Shown: positions 12,087 through 13,741 of the stretch, in pieces
How the letters are laid out: each line of letters opens with the position of its first letter
Position numbering within the stretch: the first letter of the stretch is position 1
NCBI GenBank assembly: GCA_013331535.1
Contig: DUGF01000091.1
Location: 506-14,246 of the forward strand
Direction: 5' to 3'
DNA: 13,741 bases
Origin: Microcaldota archaeon
GTDB taxonomy: Archaea; Micrarchaeota; Micrarchaeia; Anstonellales; Bilamarchaeaceae
Position numbers and translations under genes: made by a program
The notes under the pieces: generated by a model
Told to the model about the DNA's origin: nothing
The model's database searches: none
The model's input: only the letters and a program-made list of their open reading frames with translations

Positions 12087-13741
12087 TCACATGAACCTCT
12101 CCGTCTCCAAATGATTCACATGCACATCCCAGTTGCAAATCACATTTCCCTGCGTGCGCAAATAAGCAAAAGCTGTGTGGTCATACCATACTGCAGGGTC
12201 CTCGAAAACGCGTGTGTATATTGGCATGGATTTAAGCCAGTGCATCCTAAAAAGAGTGCATCCGAAACCGCCACCGTCAACTTTCTCGATTCCTTTTCCG
12301 CGCTTGCTGAAAAATTGAGGAGTTCCTAACTCATCATTTTTCCATACAAGCTGTATATTTTTAAGCTGGCAGTTATATGACGCAACGACGGCAACCGTAT
12401 CCGGAAGTTTTATGCTTTGGATCATTTTCGTTAAAGCGTCCGGCGGGAGTTCAATATCGTCTTCTAAAGTCAAGGCGAGCTCTGTATCGCATGAAATCAA
12501 AAAATTATTGTAAGCGTAAACCAGAGCCAGATCATGGTAGTACCTATCTTGGTTCGTGCCGTTTATTCGGTTTCTAATGAGGCTTTTTGGGGTATGGTTC
12601 CAGAAATCCGGCAAAGGCGCGTTTGAGTATGTGGTTCTTCCGAATGGGAGTTTTGATATTTCTTTTCTAAGCATATCTCCGAATTTTTCATCTCCGCTTG
12701 TATCGAACCAGTGGAGCCTGATTAGTTTCTTAGAGAAATCTAGTTTTTTTATTCCTTCAAGATATCTTTCGAAAGTATCAAAGCGTCCCGCAAAAGGCGT
12801 GAATATTGTTATCGGGTTATGCATAAGGTTTACGATCTCCCAGTGTCCTAAGCTTAAGTCGCGTATTTTGTAGGATCTGTTGGATTTGTGGCTGCGATAG
12901 TTGACATAAGTATCAGCTTTTTCCGCTTTCCACGGGTACATCAGTATCATTCTGTAAATATCCCAGTCTTCAAGTGATTTAGCATGTTCTCTGTAGCCGC
13001 CGACCATGTCGAATGCCTGTCTTCTTATCATCGCGTGGGATGAAATATAGTTTTCTCTGTAGAGAACGGTTCTGTTAAATCCTGATTTCTTTTTTATGGT
13101 ATTTTCTTCTCCGAAGAAACGCATGTCGCCGTAAGCGATTGCGACTGAAGGATCCTGCATCTTTAAAAGGCATTTTTTTACGTAATCCGGCTCAAGGGTA
13201 TCGTCAGCGTCCAGAAATACTATGAAAGGAGCATTTGTATTTTTCGCGCCGTGATTGCGGGTGCTGGATGGATTATTGTATTTGCATTTGATGTATCTGA
13301 CTCCGTCTTTTAAATATCTTCTTGCTACTTCCTCTGTGTTGTCATGTGAATCATCGTCTATGATGACAATTTCCTTCGGCTTGTGCGTTTGTTTTAGCGC
13401 GCTTTCTATGGCTTCCGCCAGATATTTGCCGTAATTATGGCATGTGATTATCACTGCCGCATCAGACAAATGAATCCTGGTTCCTGTTTCTTTATCGACA
13501 TTTGAGCAAGTTTCTTGAGTAGCCTGATTTATTTGTTCTGTTTTTGTTTCGGAAGCACAGACTTTCTTTTTTGATTTCCTGAATAATGCGGAAAATTTCG
13601 CGTCAGTTTTCCTCAAAAAAGCTGTCCATCTCCAGCTTCGCGAGTTAGCCATTCTAGAAAGAAGAGTTTCTTTTTCAAACAAAACAGATTCCAGATATTG
13701 CCTTTTTCTGGTTTCAGCCTCCTTCATTCTGCGCTCCTCGT
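12087..13741 (-). CDS. Two-domain GT2-like glycosyltransferase, first tandem paralogue (possibly 5'-partial)
   Basis: Counting from the ATG at 13727 (546 residues): residues 1-30 are a charged coiled-coil-like helix; SRSWRWTAFLRK (29-40) is a common GT2 linker; domain 1 (89 to about 300) is a GT2 with AVIITCHNYGKYLAEAIES, IIDDDS (122-127), DADD (173-176) and LEDW (252-255); domain 2 (306-546) starts IFTPFAGR, has HWFDTS (339-344), LEDD (421-424), GGGFGC (485-490) and ends WDVHVNH (533-539), with two His as likely metal ligands. The frame continues without a stop to the right edge, so the gene may extend beyond the window. However, a GAGGAG six bases before the ATG at 13727 is the best Shine-Dalgarno motif in the window and may mark the true start. 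It heads the visible glycosyltransferase cluster. Confidence 0.88.
   Translation of the reverse strand, partial: EERRMKEAETRKRQYLESVLFEKETLLSRMANSRSWRWTAFLRKTDAKFSALFRKSKKKVCASETKTEQINQATQETCSNVDKETGTRIHLSDAAVIITCHNYGKYLAEAIESALKQTHKPKEIVIIDDDSHDNTEEVARRYLKDGVRYIKCKYNNPSSTRNHGAKNTNAPFIVFLDADDTLEPDYVKKCLLKMQDPSVAIAYGDMRFFGEENTIKKKSGFNRTVLYRENYISSHAMIRRQAFDMVGGYREHAKSLEDWDIYRMILMYPWKAEKADTYVNYRSHKSNRSYKIRDLSLGHWEIVNLMHNPITIFTPFAGRFDTFERYLEGIKKLDFSKKLIRLHWFDTSGDEKFGDMLRKEISKLPFGRTTYSNAPLPDFWNHTPKSLIRNRINGTNQDRYYHDLALVYAYNNFLISCDTELALTLEDDIELPPDALTKMIQSIKLPDTVAVVASYNCQLKNIQLVWKNDELGTPQFFSKRGKGIEKVDGGGFGCTLFRMHWLKSMPIYTRVFEDPAVWYDHTAFAYLRTQGNVICNWDVHVNHLETERFM

Noticed and set aside
12070-12138. 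N-terminal extension of the second two-domain GT2 from a TTG at 12138.
   Set aside because: It overlaps the end of the upstream gene, starts with a rare codon and has no similarity to the family; the ATG at 12069 gives a compact 17-base gap.

Overview
The window looks like a chromosomal segment of a Candidate Phyla Radiation (Patescibacteria, Parcubacteria-like) bacterium. This is inferred from several traits: short intergenic gaps, near absence of Shine-Dalgarno motifs, several candidate leaderless starts, a very Cys-rich protein of a kind I associate with these genomes, degenerate 7-8 bp repeat islands, and a large set of surface-glycan glycosyltransferases. TGA is used as a stop by several genes, so the recoded UGA-glycine code of Gracilibacteria/SR1 does not apply. 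No rRNA, tRNA, CRISPR array, insertion sequence or integrase was seen. No gene-free stretch exceeds about 120 bases.

Layout. (1) 1-1490 (+): a 5'-truncated sensor histidine kinase (Cache-like sensor, one membrane segment, HisKA, HATPase). It converges on (2) 1593-3254 (-), a 553-residue protein with 44 cysteines in two related blocks; hairpins lie between the two genes. (3) 3255-3375: a divergent promoter region, then a Phd/YefM-type antitoxin and a RelE/ParE-type toxin (3376-3871), with a TGTACA operator-like site over the antitoxin -10 box. (4) 3958-4716: a secreted protein with three SLH-like repeats and an extended -10 promoter almost touching its ATG. (5) 4821-5591: an RsuA/RluB-type pseudouridine synthase, flanked on both sides by heptamer-repeat inverted repeats and carrying a 74-bp palindrome inserted in frame. 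(6) 5674-7086: a beta-CASP metallo-beta-lactamase-fold ribonuclease, overlapping by one base (7) 7086-8087, a methyltransferase fused to a P-loop kinase-like domain. (8) 8089-13741 (-): a tightly packed glycan cluster, read from right to left: two tandem paralogous proteins that each carry two GT2-like domains, a GT4, a truncated GT2-like remnant, and a second GT4.

How the genes may work together (inference). The minus-strand cluster probably builds a cell-surface polysaccharide or glycosylates surface proteins. The methyltransferase-kinase fusion, which ends one base from the cluster, could modify or cap the same glycan, and the SLH protein is the kind of surface protein that binds cell-wall polymers. 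The histidine kinase, toxin-antitoxin pair, pseudouridine synthase and nuclease are otherwise unconnected. The most unusual items are the in-frame palindrome in the pseudouridine synthase, the repeat islands around it, the duplicated Cys-rich protein and the methyltransferase-kinase fusion.
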